Shown here: positions 7,346 through 17,187 of the stretch, one piece after another
Numbering within the stretch: the stretch's first letter is position 1
How the letters are laid out: each line of letters begins with the position of its first letter
Assembly: GCA_002414505.1 (NCBI GenBank)
Contig: DHZF01000094.1
Span: 42,528 to 93,941, forward strand
DNA length: 51,414 bases
Direction: 5' to 3'
DNA from: Hyphomonas sp. UBA5111
Lineage (GTDB): Bacteria > Pseudomonadota > Alphaproteobacteria > Caulobacterales > Hyphomonadaceae
Position numbers and translations under genes: made by a program
The notes under the pieces: generated by a model
Databases searched by the model: none
What the model was told of the DNA's origin: nothing
What the model saw: only the letters and a program-made list of their open reading frames with translations

Positions 7346-9853
7346 CTATTCAAACGTATATTTGAACCGGACCCCGATCGAGCGCGGCGCGCCGACATGA
7401 GTGTAATAGGTCCGCTGGTAGACAGGCCCACCATCATCATCCGTCAACACCTGATTGTAGAGATTCGTGCCGACGACGCCGGTCTCGTAGAACTCGTCAA
7501 AGAGGTTGTTGACGAAGAAGGTCGCCTGCCATTCGCCGGTGTCATACACGGCCGAGACATTCGCCAGCCCGAAGGAATCGAGCGTCAGGCCATCGCCGAG
7601 GCCACCCGTGCGGCTGAGCACGTCGCCTTGCCAGGTGTAGCCGGCGTTGAAGGCCAGCTCGGCGCCATTCTCCATTGGCATGACATAAGTGCCGAAGACC
7701 GCGAATTGGTCTTCCGGTGAGCCCGGCAAACGGTCGCCATCGCGGCCATCAAGCAGGACTGTGCCGAAGCCCGGAGGCGAGATGGTGCCAACGAGGCCGG
7801 GAGCATCTGCGGTCAGCGACGCCTCGGAATGGCTGTAGCTGCCGCGTACGGAGAGATTCTCGCTTACGGCCCATGCGCCATTGACTTCAAAGCCCTTGGA
7901 TTCAGCACCTTCCGCATTCACCGTGATCGGGATGGAGGCGTTGATCGTGGCAGAGCTGAGCTGCGGATCGGTCCATTCAATGTAGTACACCGCACCGTTC
8001 AGGGTGACACGGCCATCCATGAGCGTCGATTTGAAGCCAAGCTCGTAATTGGTCGTCGTATCCGGCCCAAACTGGCTCTCGTCCCGGGTGGAGAAATCGC
8101 CCGTCCCTGGACCGAATTGCTGGCCGGGCAGGAGCGCGCAGGCGCCCTGCTGGTTGTCAGTCGGATCATAGTCCGGGCAGACGCCGATACCGTTCGAGTT
8201 ACCAATCCGGTAGCCTTCGCTGACCGTGAAATAGCCCAGCACATCATCGGTGACCTGATAAGATGTATTGAACTTGAACAATGTTCCGTCATCCGACTGG
8301 CTTGTTCGCTCGGTACCGTTCGGGCTACCCGCAGCAAAGTCAGCCTTCAGACTGTCTTCCATGTCACTGATGCCGACCGGCTGGAGATAATCCGGGAAGG
8401 CGTCAAACAGCGGGAAGTCCACATCGCTGAAGGATTCGAGATCATACTCATAATAGCGGCCGCCAACCGTAACGGTCCATCTGTCGGTGATGTCGAAGCC
8501 GACTTCGCCGAACAGCGCAGCTTCCTCAAGTTTGGAATAGAACTGGGAATAATATTCCAGATCATCCGGGCGGTCGAAGCCGACATAGTCCGCATAGCCC
8601 GGCGTGTATTCCTGGGAATAGGAGGTCACGTCGGAATTGTTGTAGAACGCGCCGACAATCCAGTTGAACCGGCTGTCGGTGGTCGAAACAAGACGAACTT
8701 CCTGGTTGAATGTATTCTCCCGCCCCTTCTCATGCGTGAAGGAGGTGAAGGTCGGAAACAGCTCATAGCTGTATTCGAGCGAGATCAGGAGGTCGGTCTG
8801 GTCGCGCTGGCCATTGTCGTCGAACCGGGAATAGCCGGTGGCAGACGTCAGCTCCGCAAAGCCGAGATCGGCTGTCAGCTCAAGCGCGAGCAACTGGTTG
8901 GTGATCTCGTTCGGCTCTTCCACACGCTTGGCAAGTTCATACTTGCCAGTCTGCAGCGTGCTGCGCCAGCTGGAGCCCTGACGGCCATCGATTTCGGACT
9001 TCTGATAGTAATACGTCGCCGTACCGTCGAGCCAGTCGGTCGGCTCCCAGCGCGCCGCGAGGCGGCCGGAAAGAGTCCGCTCGCCATTGGCATCGGTCAC
9101 GCCGCGCAGGTTTGCGGCAACGTCAGACGGGTCAGTAAAGTCCGGATCCGGGTCGGAGACGCCGATTTCCTGCACGATGTACGGATAGTCGATGAAGCCG
9201 GAATCGTCTTCATAGTCGACGGAGCCACGGATGGCGAAGTTTGGCGCGAAGGTCTTGTTGAAGGTCAGGCCCGTCTCATAGCTGAGGGAGCCGGCTTCGG
9301 AATATTTCGAGAATTCCGAACGCACTTCCAGAAGGTCGCCATCAAAGTCCGGTTTGTTCGGAATGTAGCGGATCGCGCCGCCCAGCGTTCCGGCGCCATA
9401 CAGCGTACCCTGGGGCCCGAGCAGGACCTCGACGCGCTGCATGTCGTTGAGCTTCAGGTCCACGAAGACCGGAATCTCACCGATATAGGTGGCCACCGTT
9501 CCGCCGCCATCATTATTGCCATCGCCTGAACCGAGACCATCAGCGTTCAGGCCACGGACGATCAGAGGGTTGCCCTGGCGGCCGCCGCGATCAACGACAT
9601 TGATTCCCGGAACGTAGGACAGCATGTCGGACAGTTCGTCGAAGCCCTGCTCCTCGATCTGCTCACCGCCGACAGCGGCGATGTTGAGCGGAATATCCTG
9701 GACACTTTCGGCGCGGCGGGTGGCCGTCACAGTGATGGTCTGGGCGCGCAATTCGCTGTCGCTGGCAGCGTCTTCCTGGGCAGCAGCGCCCCACGCAACC
9801 CCGGTCGCGAGCACGGCAAGGCTGGTTTGCCGCAATAGACTAGATTTAGACAT
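7346..9853 (-). CDS. TonB-dependent outer-membrane receptor
   Basis: This is an 835-residue outer-membrane transporter that takes up a ligand using energy from TonB-ExbB-ExbD. A signal peptide (residues 1 to about 26, ending AAAQ) is followed by a likely TonB box region at TITVTATRR (39-47). A plug domain (about 55-165, with the VLLGPQGTLYG motif) and a long beta-barrel complete it. The last residues are RFKYTFE, so the usual terminal aromatic residue is penultimate. The ATG at 9853 has AGGAG nine bases upstream. It is divergent from a TPR-sulfotransferase gene, a pairing I recall as common in Caulobacterales and sphingomonads. The ligand is unknown; no Fur box or riboswitch was recognised in the 150-bp gap. 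Confidence 0.95.
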   Translation of the reverse strand: MSKSSLLRQTSLAVLATGVAWGAAAQEDAASDSELRAQTITVTATRRAESVQDIPLNIAAVGGEQIEEQGFDELSDMLSYVPGINVVDRGGRQGNPLIVRGLNADGLGSGDGNNDGGGTVATYIGEIPVFVDLKLNDMQRVEVLLGPQGTLYGAGTLGGAIRYIPNKPDFDGDLLEVRSEFSKYSEAGSLSYETGLTFNKTFAPNFAIRGSVDYEDDSGFIDYPYIVQEIGVSDPDPDFTDPSDVAANLRGVTDANGERTLSGRLAARWEPTDWLDGTATYYYQKSEIDGRQGSSWRSTLQTGKYELAKRVEEPNEITNQLLALELTADLGFAELTSATGYSRFDDNGQRDQTDLLISLEYSYELFPTFTSFTHEKGRENTFNQEVRLVSTTDSRFNWIVGAFYNNSDVTSYSQEYTPGYADYVGFDRPDDLEYYSQFYSKLEEAALFGEVGFDITDRWTVTVGGRYYEYDLESFSDVDFPLFDAFPDYLQPVGISDMEDSLKADFAAGSPNGTERTSQSDDGTLFKFNTSYQVTDDVLGYFTVSEGYRIGNSNGIGVCPDYDPTDNQQGACALLPGQQFGPGTGDFSTRDESQFGPDTTTNYELGFKSTLMDGRVTLNGAVYYIEWTDPQLSSATINASIPITVNAEGAESKGFEVNGAWAVSENLSVRGSYSHSEASLTADAPGLVGTISPPGFGTVLLDGRDGDRLPGSPEDQFAVFGTYVMPMENGAELAFNAGYTWQGDVLSRTGGLGDGLTLDSFGLANVSAVYDTGEWQATFFVNNLFDEFYETGVVGTNLYNQVLTDDDGGPVYQRTYYTHVGAPRSIGVRFKYTFE

Positions 9854-10003
9854 TTGTAGAAACTCCTATAGTTCCTACCTCACCTCCAGCATTAGGAAGC
9901 AGGGAAGAATTTGGTACAAGCGGCCTACCCACATGGCCGCAAGTTTATTCCTCCGGCGTAGTATTTTTGGCACAGACATGCGCCCCTTTGGGGCAGTTCG
10001 GGT

Positions 10004-11626
10004 ATGAAGGAGCAGCAGCTGACTAAAAATTGGGCATCTTCGCCAAATCGTGCGCTTCTGGATCGGGCAGCTGAGTTCCTGTCCCGCAAGGAATACCGGA
10101 AGGCGCATGCAGATTGCATGGCTGCGCTGCAACACGATCCGGGCGAGGCGCGGGCGTTCTACCTGCTGGGTATTCTGACGGCAGACCATACGAATCACGC
10201 AAAGGCGATTGACCTGTTCGACCGTGCCCTGACGCTCGGTCCACAGCGTGCGGATGTATTTGCCCAGAAGGCGCGCAGTGAGATGGCCCTGCTTCGGCGC
10301 GACGCCGCCGTCCGGTCTGCGGACGCTGCCGCAGCGCTCGCGCCCGAAGATGCGTTCACTCTCGACACGCTGGGCGTCGTCTATAGCCGCGCAGGCCTGC
10401 ATGACCGGTCCCTCGATTTCTATCGCCGCGCCACAGCGACCGAACCGGACATTGCCGCCTACCAGTACAATTTCGGCGCGGCGCTGCAGTTTGCCGGTCA
10501 GATTGACGAGGCCCGCACTGCCTATCGCAGATGCCTGGAACTTGATCCGTCAGACACGCGCGCCCAGGCTGCCATCGCGCAGATCACGAAACAGACCGAA
10601 ACAGACAACCAGATCGCGGAACTGGAAGCGGTGTTTCCGTCTGTCGCCAAGAATGCCGATGATGCCCTGCGGATCGGTCACGCCCTGGCCAAGGCGCACG
10701 AGGATCTGAACCATCCTGCCGAAGCGATGGCATGGCTCGCCAAGGCGAAGGCGGCCAAATGGGCGGAGGTAAAACATGATGCGGCATTTGATGACGCCAT
10801 CTTTGCCGCCGCAGAGAAGACAACGGCCCTGCCGACAGCCGGCGGCCATGCCGGGGCTCGTCCGATCTTCATCGTCGGGATGCCGCGCACCGGGACCACG
10901 CTGGTCGACCGCATCCTGTCGAGCCACAGCAAGGTGACGTCTGCCGGCGAACTCGCTGATTTCGGGATCAGCCTGAAACAGCTTGCGGGCACACGGTCGA
11001 ACTATGTGCTTGATGTCGAGACCTTGCAGTCCGCCGCGCAGGTGGACATGCCGGTACTCGGCCGGATGTACATGCAGCGAGTCGAGGCGACGCTGGGCCT
11101 TAGCGGACGATTCATCGACAAGCTGCCGCTGAATGCGATCTATGCGCCGATCATCCTGGCGGCCCTGCCCGATGCGCGCATCATCTGCCTGCGGCGCCAC
11201 CCTGCCGACACGGTGCTGAGCAATTACCGGCAATTGTTTGCGACGCGCTTTCCCTATTATGACTACGCGCTGAATCTCGAGACCACGGCCCACTATTATG
11301 TCGGTTTCGACCGCATGATCCGGCACTTCAGCGCATCGCTCCCCGCCGACCGGTTCACGCAAGTCCATTATGAGGATGTCGTTGGCGACATTGAGGGCCA
11401 GACACGGCGTCTGCTCGATTTCTGCGGCCTGCCCTTCGAGGCACAATGCCTGGACTTTCACCAGAATGCCGCGCCGGTCGCCACGGCCAGTTCGGCGCAG
11501 GTGCGCGAACCGCTCTACACGCGCGCGCTGGCCCGGTGGAAACGCTATGAGGCGGACCTGGCTCCGGCGCTCGATATCCTGGAAGCGCAGGGCTGCATCA
11601 ATTCCGTTGAACGAAGCGGTCCCTAA
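10004..11626 (+). CDS. TPR-repeat sulfotransferase
   Basis: This is a two-part protein. The N-terminal half (about residues 15-190) is a run of tetratricopeptide repeats, for example the AxxxLGxxxxxxxxxxxA pattern around residues 30-135. The C-terminal half is a Sulfotransfer-type domain. The PAPS-binding loop is at IVGMPRTGTTLVDRIL near residue 290, and the 3'-phosphate motif is at RRHPADTVLSNYRQLF near residue 399. It should move sulfate from PAPS to an unknown acceptor; the TPR part probably binds the acceptor protein. It is divergent from the TonB receptor. The ATG at 10004 has no clear Shine-Dalgarno, and a small GCCCC-TTT-GGGGC hairpin lies just upstream (9982-9994). Confidence 0.92.
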   Translation: MKEQQLTKNWASSPNRALLDRAAEFLSRKEYRKAHADCMAALQHDPGEARAFYLLGILTADHTNHAKAIDLFDRALTLGPQRADVFAQKARSEMALLRRDAAVRSADAAAALAPEDAFTLDTLGVVYSRAGLHDRSLDFYRRATATEPDIAAYQYNFGAALQFAGQIDEARTAYRRCLELDPSDTRAQAAIAQITKQTETDNQIAELEAVFPSVAKNADDALRIGHALAKAHEDLNHPAEAMAWLAKAKAAKWAEVKHDAAFDDAIFAAAEKTTALPTAGGHAGARPIFIVGMPRTGTTLVDRILSSHSKVTSAGELADFGISLKQLAGTRSNYVLDVETLQSAAQVDMPVLGRMYMQRVEATLGLSGRFIDKLPLNAIYAPIILAALPDARIICLRRHPADTVLSNYRQLFATRFPYYDYALNLETTAHYYVGFDRMIRHFSASLPADRFTQVHYEDVVGDIEGQTRRLLDFCGLPFEAQCLDFHQNAAPVATASSAQVREPLYTRALARWKRYEADLAPALDILEAQGCINSVERSGP

Positions 11627-11688
11627 GGCATCGCTGGCCATTCCGGCCAGAGGCACTAGACTTGTCCTCGCAAAAGGGAGTCACCGCC

Positions 11689-12705
11689 ATGAAACACCGC
11701 CGCCTGGGCAAGAGCGCCATTTACGTGTCCGACATCTGCATGGGCACGATGACCTTCGGCGCTCAAACCGATGAAGCCGAAGCCCACAGGATTCTCGATG
11801 CCAGTTTCGAGGCGGGGATCAATTTCTACGACACTGCCGAGAATTATCCCGTGCCACCAAAGCTCGAATGGGCCGGACGCACCGAAGAAATCTTCGGCCG
11901 GTGGATAAAGACCAAGGATCGCGACCGCCTCATCGTGGCGACCAAGGTGTGCGGGCCGTCACATGGCTGGATCAAGGGATCCCAGCGTGGCGAGATGACG
12001 GCGCTGGACCGGCACAATATCCGCCGCGCCATCGATGCCAGCCTGACCCGGCTGCAGACCGACTATGTCGATCTCTACCAGACCCATTGGCCGGATCACG
12101 GGACGGATTTCGACGAGACGATGGAAACGCTGGACGATTTGGTCCGCGAAGGCAAAATCCGCGTCGTCGGGTGCAGCAATGAAGATGCCTGGGGCCTGAT
12201 GAAAAGCATCGAGGCGTCCAACCGGCTCGGCGCCGTGCGCTATCACACCATCCAGAACAATTTCAGCCTGAACAATCGCCGTTTCGAGGATGCGCTGGCG
12301 AAAGTGTGCCGCCGCGAAGGCGTCAGCCTGATCCCGTATTCGCCGCTGGCGGGCGGGGTGCTTTCCGGCAAATATCAGGACAACGCCCGGCCGGAAGGCG
12401 CGCGGTTCTCGCATTATCTCGACATGGGCGGGCGTCAGGCCGCTATGGCGCACCGGTTCGTGAACGAGAAATCGCTCGAAGCGACGCGGCGTTACATGGA
12501 CATCGCGAAAGAGGCCGGCATGTCGCCTGTGACGCTCGCCACCGCCTGGTCGAAGCAGCATGATTTCGTCGCCTCGACGATTGTCGGCGTGTCGAAATTC
12601 GACCAGCTGGCCGATATTCTTGCGGCGGCGGATCTCGAATTGTCTTCGGACGTAATGAAGGCGTGCGACGCGGTCGGACACGATGTGATGTATCCAATGG
12701 GGTGA
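11689..12705 (+). CDS. Aldo/keto reductase, Tas-like
   Basis: This is an NADPH-dependent oxidoreductase of the aldo/keto reductase (beta/alpha)8 family. The catalytic tetrad is complete: Asp48 and Tyr53 (FYDTAENYP), Lys86 (IVATKV) and His133 (YQTHWPDH). The sequence style is that of the Tas/YajO subgroup, 338 residues long. The ATG at 11689 is preceded by GGGAG at eight bases; the longer frame from 11662 has no such support. The trehalase gene starts five bases after the stop, so the two are very likely co-transcribed, though no metabolic link between them is established. The natural substrate is not known. Confidence 0.93.
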   Translation: MKHRRLGKSAIYVSDICMGTMTFGAQTDEAEAHRILDASFEAGINFYDTAENYPVPPKLEWAGRTEEIFGRWIKTKDRDRLIVATKVCGPSHGWIKGSQRGEMTALDRHNIRRAIDASLTRLQTDYVDLYQTHWPDHGTDFDETMETLDDLVREGKIRVVGCSNEDAWGLMKSIEASNRLGAVRYHTIQNNFSLNNRRFEDALAKVCRREGVSLIPYSPLAGGVLSGKYQDNARPEGARFSHYLDMGGRQAAMAHRFVNEKSLEATRRYMDIAKEAGMSPVTLATAWSKQHDFVASTIVGVSKFDQLADILAAADLELSSDVMKACDAVGHDVMYPMG

Positions 12706-12709
12706 GGCG

Positions 12710-14383
12710 ATGAGACATAGGGCTGGACGTTCGACGGCGGAAATCCTGAGGGGCTGGCTGGCCATGGCGGGCCTTTCGCTGGCGCTGGTTGCGGGGTGTC
12801 AGTCGGCGCCTGTCGTTGATGAGGCGCCTGTTGCGCAGGATGTCTCCGAAGAGGCGGACCTGGCCCGTCTCGCGCCGCCCTCTGAACGCTATCCGGACCT
12901 GTTCCAGCGCGTTGCGCTGAGCGGGCTGGTTGATCCGAAGGATTGGGTCGACGCCGAGCCGAAAGCGCCCACCGACATGATCAATGCCGCCTTCGAGCGC
13001 AAACGCCCGGCAACGCAGGCGGAACTGTCGGCCTTCGTGGAGACCTATTTCGACCTGCCGGACAGCACGCCGGAGGCGGCCCGTGACCCGATTGTTCCAG
13101 GCGACCTGTCGCTAAGCGAGCATATCGAGGCGCTGTGGCCCCATTTGACACGGCAGGCTGATGCGGCAAGCGGACAGGGGTCGCTGATTCCGCTGCCGGA
13201 GCCCTATATTGTGCCGGGCGGACGGTTCCGCGAAGTCTATTACTGGGATTCCTATTTCACGATGACCGGGCTCGGTCCGGAGCATGAGGCGATCAAGCGC
13301 AGCATGGTCGAGAATTTCGCCTCGCTCATCCGCGAGGTCGGGCATGTGCCGAATGCGAACCGGACCTATTATCTCAGCCGGTCCCAGCCGCCCTTCTTCT
13401 TTGCGATGGTCGGCCTGCTGACTCCGGACGATCCAGCGCAAAGCTGGGCGAAATACCTGCCGGAGCTGCAATCTGAATATGAATATTGGATGCAGGGGGA
13501 CCGCGCGGTGGTTCTGGAGGATGGCAGTGTCCTCAACCGCTATTGGGATGCCCGGAATGTGCCGCGCGACGAATCCTATATTCAGGATTTCACCACGGCG
13601 GCGCGGAGCGGGCGCGAGCCAGCGGAGATCTACCGGGAACTGCGCGCCGGCGCCGAAAGTGGCTGGGACTTCTCCTCACGCTGGCTGGAAGACCCCGAGG
13701 ATTTGTCGACCATCCGGACCACATGGATCGTGCCGGTGGATCTCAACGCCTTGCTGTACGGCATGGAGCGCGCCATCGAAGCGGGCTGTGCGGAGATCGC
13801 TGACGTCATATGTATGGACGACTTCTCTGCCCGCGCCGAAGCCCGCATGCGCGCGATGAGCACCTTCCTATGGGACGAGACGCTCGGCGTGTTCAATGAT
13901 TATGATTTGGAAGCCGGCCACAGCACGGGACGTGTTTCTGCTGCGAGCCTCTATCCGCTCTTCTTCGGCGTGGCGACAGAAGACCAGGCCGAACGCACCG
14001 CAGAGTTCACCCTGACGCACTTGCTCGCGCCAGGCGGATTGCTTTCGACGCCGCTTGAGACCGGCGAGCAATGGGATGCGCCGAATGGATGGGCGCCCCT
14101 GCAATGGATCGCGGTAAACGGCTTTAGGGACTATGGGCACGACGCGCTTGCCGAAGAGATTGCCGCGCGCTGGCTCGCCACCGTGTCCCGCACCTATTGC
14201 GAGACCGGCAAGCTGGTCGAGAAATATGATGTGACGGAAGTGAAGCCGGGCGGCGGAGGAGAATATCCGCTGCAGGACGGATTTGGCTGGACCAATGGCG
14301 TCACGCTGGCCTTGCTGGATCTGTATCCGGATTTATCGGCCTACGGAGCGACAGTGCCATCCACAATCTGCACATCAGAATAG
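12710..14383 (+). CDS. Periplasmic lipoprotein trehalase (GH37)
   Basis: Trehalase splits trehalose into two glucose units. Both GH37 signatures are present: PGGRFREVYYWDSY (residues 169-182) and QWDAPNGWAPLQW (near residue 453). The general-acid segment AESGWDFSSRW and the Glu-containing GGGEYPLQDGFGWTNG near the C-terminus, which carry the catalytic pair in the Escherichia coli enzyme, are also intact. The N-terminus is a lipoprotein signal with lipobox LVAGC and modified Cys30, so the enzyme should be membrane-tethered in the periplasm rather than freely soluble. The gene follows the aldo/keto reductase with a four-base gap. No sugar transporter lies nearby. Confidence 0.95.
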   Translation: MRHRAGRSTAEILRGWLAMAGLSLALVAGCQSAPVVDEAPVAQDVSEEADLARLAPPSERYPDLFQRVALSGLVDPKDWVDAEPKAPTDMINAAFERKRPATQAELSAFVETYFDLPDSTPEAARDPIVPGDLSLSEHIEALWPHLTRQADAASGQGSLIPLPEPYIVPGGRFREVYYWDSYFTMTGLGPEHEAIKRSMVENFASLIREVGHVPNANRTYYLSRSQPPFFFAMVGLLTPDDPAQSWAKYLPELQSEYEYWMQGDRAVVLEDGSVLNRYWDARNVPRDESYIQDFTTAARSGREPAEIYRELRAGAESGWDFSSRWLEDPEDLSTIRTTWIVPVDLNALLYGMERAIEAGCAEIADVICMDDFSARAEARMRAMSTFLWDETLGVFNDYDLEAGHSTGRVSAASLYPLFFGVATEDQAERTAEFTLTHLLAPGGLLSTPLETGEQWDAPNGWAPLQWIAVNGFRDYGHDALAEEIAARWLATVSRTYCETGKLVEKYDVTEVKPGGGGEYPLQDGFGWTNGVTLALLDLYPDLSAYGATVPSTICTSE

Positions 14384-14452
14384 AGTCGAGCCCCCACCCG
14401 CTTCTGTGTCGGATGGAGGCTCTTCCTTCGTTCCCACCAAAGCTTGTGGGAT

Positions 14453-16915
14453 CTATTCCGGGCTGGGCCGCGCGCTGGCCAGCACTTCGCGCTTGCCGGC
14501 ATGGTTCGGCGCTGAGATAGCACCTTCTTCTTCCAGTCGGTCAATCACGCCGGCGGCCTTGTTGTAGCCGATCTTGAGGCGGCGCTGGAGATAGGAGGTC
14601 GAGGCACGCTGGTCCCGCACGACAATGGCGAGCGCCTGCGCGTAGAGGTCATCATCTTCATCGCCCGTGCTGGTGCCGAGCATCGCGTCCATGACGGCCG
14701 ATCCGGTTGAGCCATCTTCCGGCGCTTCGAGAACGTCCATGACATAGTCCGGCTCGCCCTGTTCCTTCAGCCAGTCAACAACCGTACCGACTTCTTCATC
14801 GGAGACGAATGGACCGTGCAGACGCTGGGATTTCTTGCCGGGCGCCTGATAGAGCAAGTCGCCCATGCCGAGCAATTGTTCGGCGCCTTGTTCACCCAGG
14901 ATCGTCCGCGAGTCGATCTTCGTCGTCACCATATAGGAAATCCGTGTCGGGAAGTTCGCCTTGATTGTACCCGTGATAACGTCCACGGACGGACGCTGTG
15001 TCGCGGTAATCAAATGAATGCCTGCCGCACGGGCCATCTGGGCAAGGCGCTGGACACAGCCTTCGATTTCCTTGCCCGCCACCATCATGAGATCGGCCAT
15101 CTCGTCGATCACGACGACGATGTTCGGGATGTGATCCGTTGGCAGAGCTTCGGTTTCGTAAATCGGCTTGCCGCGCTCATCAAAGCCTGTCTGGACCTTC
15201 CGGACGAGCTCGTCACCATTTGCGCGATACTTCGCAGCCTTGTCATTGAAGCCGGCAAGGTTCCGCACGCCCGCCTTGGACATCAGCTCGTAGCGGCCTT
15301 CCATTTCGCGCACCGTCCACTGCAGGGCGTTCACCGCCTTCTTCGGATCGGTCACAACCGGCGCCAGCAGGTGCGGGATACCTTCATAGATCGACAGTTC
15401 GAGCATTTTCGGGTCGATCATGATGAAGCGGCACTGTTCCGGCGAGTGGCGATAGAGCAGCGACAAGATCATCGCGTTCACGCCAACCGACTTACCGGAG
15501 CCCGTCGTACCGGCGATCAGCAGGTGAGGCATCTTGGCAAGATCGACCACGGTCGGGACGCCGCCAATATCCTCGCCGAGCGCCATCGGCAGGCTGGCAC
15601 GAGTGCCGACATAGGCTTCTGCCTGCAGCAGGGTACGGAGGAAGACTGTATCGCGGTCCTCATTCGGCAGCTCGATACCGATCGCGTTCTTGCCGGGCAC
15701 AACTGCGACACGTGCCGAGATGGCGCTCATCGAGCGGGCAATATCATCGGCTAGGGAGATCACGCGGGAAGATTTGACGCCTGGTGCCGGTTCCATTTCG
15801 AACAGGGTGATGACCGGGCCGGGGCGCACTTCCTTGATACGGCCGCGCACACCGAATTCCTTCAGGACGTCGGTCAGGCGCGCGGCCTTTTCGAGCAGCG
15901 CGTCCTCGTCCACCGTGTCGCCGCGCTCTTCCGGCATCTGGAGCAGGTCGATGGATGGCAGGCGCGTCGACTTGCGGCGGCGGTCCGATTTGGTCACGCG
16001 GGGCTGGCTTGGCAGTTTCGGCTTGGAGACGGGGACCGAGAGGCGGCGCGTCTGGATCGGCTCAATCCCGTCATCCTCGTCATCATAGATGTCGTCGTCG
16101 AGCGCGGTCTCGTCTTCCGCGTCATAGAGTTCGTCTTCGTCATCATACTCGACGTCATAGGAGTCGGCGTCGACATATTCGTCATCGCCCTTGATGACAC
16201 GGGCGCGGCCCATGTCACGGCTGGCGTCCAGTTCCTCGTCCTCAAGGTCGCGCGGTTTCGGCTTGAAGTGCGAGATGACGCCAAACAGGAAGCCTCCAAT
16301 GCCAGTGGCCTGGCGCGCTGCGTGGCGACCGGATTTGGTCGCGGCCTGGTGGAGGAGGTGTGCATCGCGGCGGCGGAAGCCGAGCGCAGAGAGCGCCGCC
16401 CATGCGGACGCCATGCCCAGAACAGCGCCAGCCCATGTATTCGGCGACGGCAGGAGCAGCGCGCGGAACGGCATGGATGCATAATAGAAGAGCGCGTCTC
16501 CCACGACGCCCCCAAGACCCGCAGAGAGCGGCCAGCTTTCCGGCACGGGCCAGGCCGCAAAGAATGCGGCCGAGAGGGGCACAAAGGCGAGCCCCATCAT
16601 CCAGCGGCGCACGCGCGGTACACCGATCAGGACTGTGCGCATGGCCCCTCCAATCATCATGGCCAGACCGGCTGCCCAAGCCGACCAGCCAAGCATCTGG
16701 CGCGACAGATCCGCAAAGATCGCACCGGGACCGCTGAACAGATTCTGTACTTCTGCATCGGTCGCCGCATTCCAGCTGGGGTCGCTCGGCATGTAGGAGC
16801 CGACGCTGCCACATATAAAGACGCCTATTCCGAAAGCCGCTGCCCCTGTCAGGATCCGCCAGACCGGGTCGCTGACGCTCGGGATATCGTCTTCGGTATA
16901 AACATAATCTGTCAT
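14453..16915 (-). CDS. DNA translocase FtsK
   Basis: FtsK couples chromosome dimer resolution and terminus segregation to septation. The product (820 residues) has an N-terminal membrane domain of about four hydrophobic segments (residues 15-190). A very acidic linker (about 222-288, Asp/Glu/Tyr-rich) follows. The motor domain has Walker A GTTGSGKS near residue 470 and Walker B VVVIDEMADLM near residue 600. A C-terminal winged-helix gamma domain (last 70 residues) would read KOPS sequences. I chose the ATG at 16915; a GTG at 16954 would add 13 residues and cannot be excluded. It is shorter than E. coli FtsK because the linker is short, as in other alphaproteobacteria. Confidence 0.96.
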   Translation of the reverse strand: MTDYVYTEDDIPSVSDPVWRILTGAAAFGIGVFICGSVGSYMPSDPSWNAATDAEVQNLFSGPGAIFADLSRQMLGWSAWAAGLAMMIGGAMRTVLIGVPRVRRWMMGLAFVPLSAAFFAAWPVPESWPLSAGLGGVVGDALFYYASMPFRALLLPSPNTWAGAVLGMASAWAALSALGFRRRDAHLLHQAATKSGRHAARQATGIGGFLFGVISHFKPKPRDLEDEELDASRDMGRARVIKGDDEYVDADSYDVEYDDEDELYDAEDETALDDDIYDDEDDGIEPIQTRRLSVPVSKPKLPSQPRVTKSDRRRKSTRLPSIDLLQMPEERGDTVDEDALLEKAARLTDVLKEFGVRGRIKEVRPGPVITLFEMEPAPGVKSSRVISLADDIARSMSAISARVAVVPGKNAIGIELPNEDRDTVFLRTLLQAEAYVGTRASLPMALGEDIGGVPTVVDLAKMPHLLIAGTTGSGKSVGVNAMILSLLYRHSPEQCRFIMIDPKMLELSIYEGIPHLLAPVVTDPKKAVNALQWTVREMEGRYELMSKAGVRNLAGFNDKAAKYRANGDELVRKVQTGFDERGKPIYETEALPTDHIPNIVVVIDEMADLMMVAGKEIEGCVQRLAQMARAAGIHLITATQRPSVDVITGTIKANFPTRISYMVTTKIDSRTILGEQGAEQLLGMGDLLYQAPGKKSQRLHGPFVSDEEVGTVVDWLKEQGEPDYVMDVLEAPEDGSTGSAVMDAMLGTSTGDEDDDLYAQALAIVVRDQRASTSYLQRRLKIGYNKAAGVIDRLEEEGAISAPNHAGKREVLASARPSPE

Positions 16916-17187
16916 GAGGTGGGGCAGCTCCACTTGTGTCGCGGGAGCCCACACTTTGCCCCAACACGCTTAACGCGCGGCAAACGCCGGTGAAACTTGT
17001 GCATCTGCTGCATTAACTTTTTCCTGATGCCGAATATGGCTCGAAAATCGCCAATAAGGCCCGAATTGATCGAAATCAGGCAAGCTGATCCAGCCAACAC
17101 AGCCGCGTGTAATCTCCGTAATATTGGGAACTGGAGCCGCCACACCTCCATTGATCGGGCGAGACCAACACCAAAGGAGAGCTCAAG

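Noticed and set aside
7829..9529. 566-codon open frame antisense to the TonB receptor gene
   Set aside because: It lies wholly within the receptor gene on the other strand, has no Shine-Dalgarno and no recognisable domain. Long antisense frames are common in GC-rich coding DNA.
9969..9983. Sigma-54-like TGGCAC...TGC sequence upstream of the TPR-sulfotransferase
   Set aside because: The spacing between the GG and GC dinucleotides is nine bases instead of the required ten, and the TTGC element is incomplete.
14384..14452. TCCCACCAAAGCTTGTGGGA hairpin between trehalase and ftsK as terminator
   Set aside because: The stem is only six base pairs with no T-run on either strand, so termination there is not supported.
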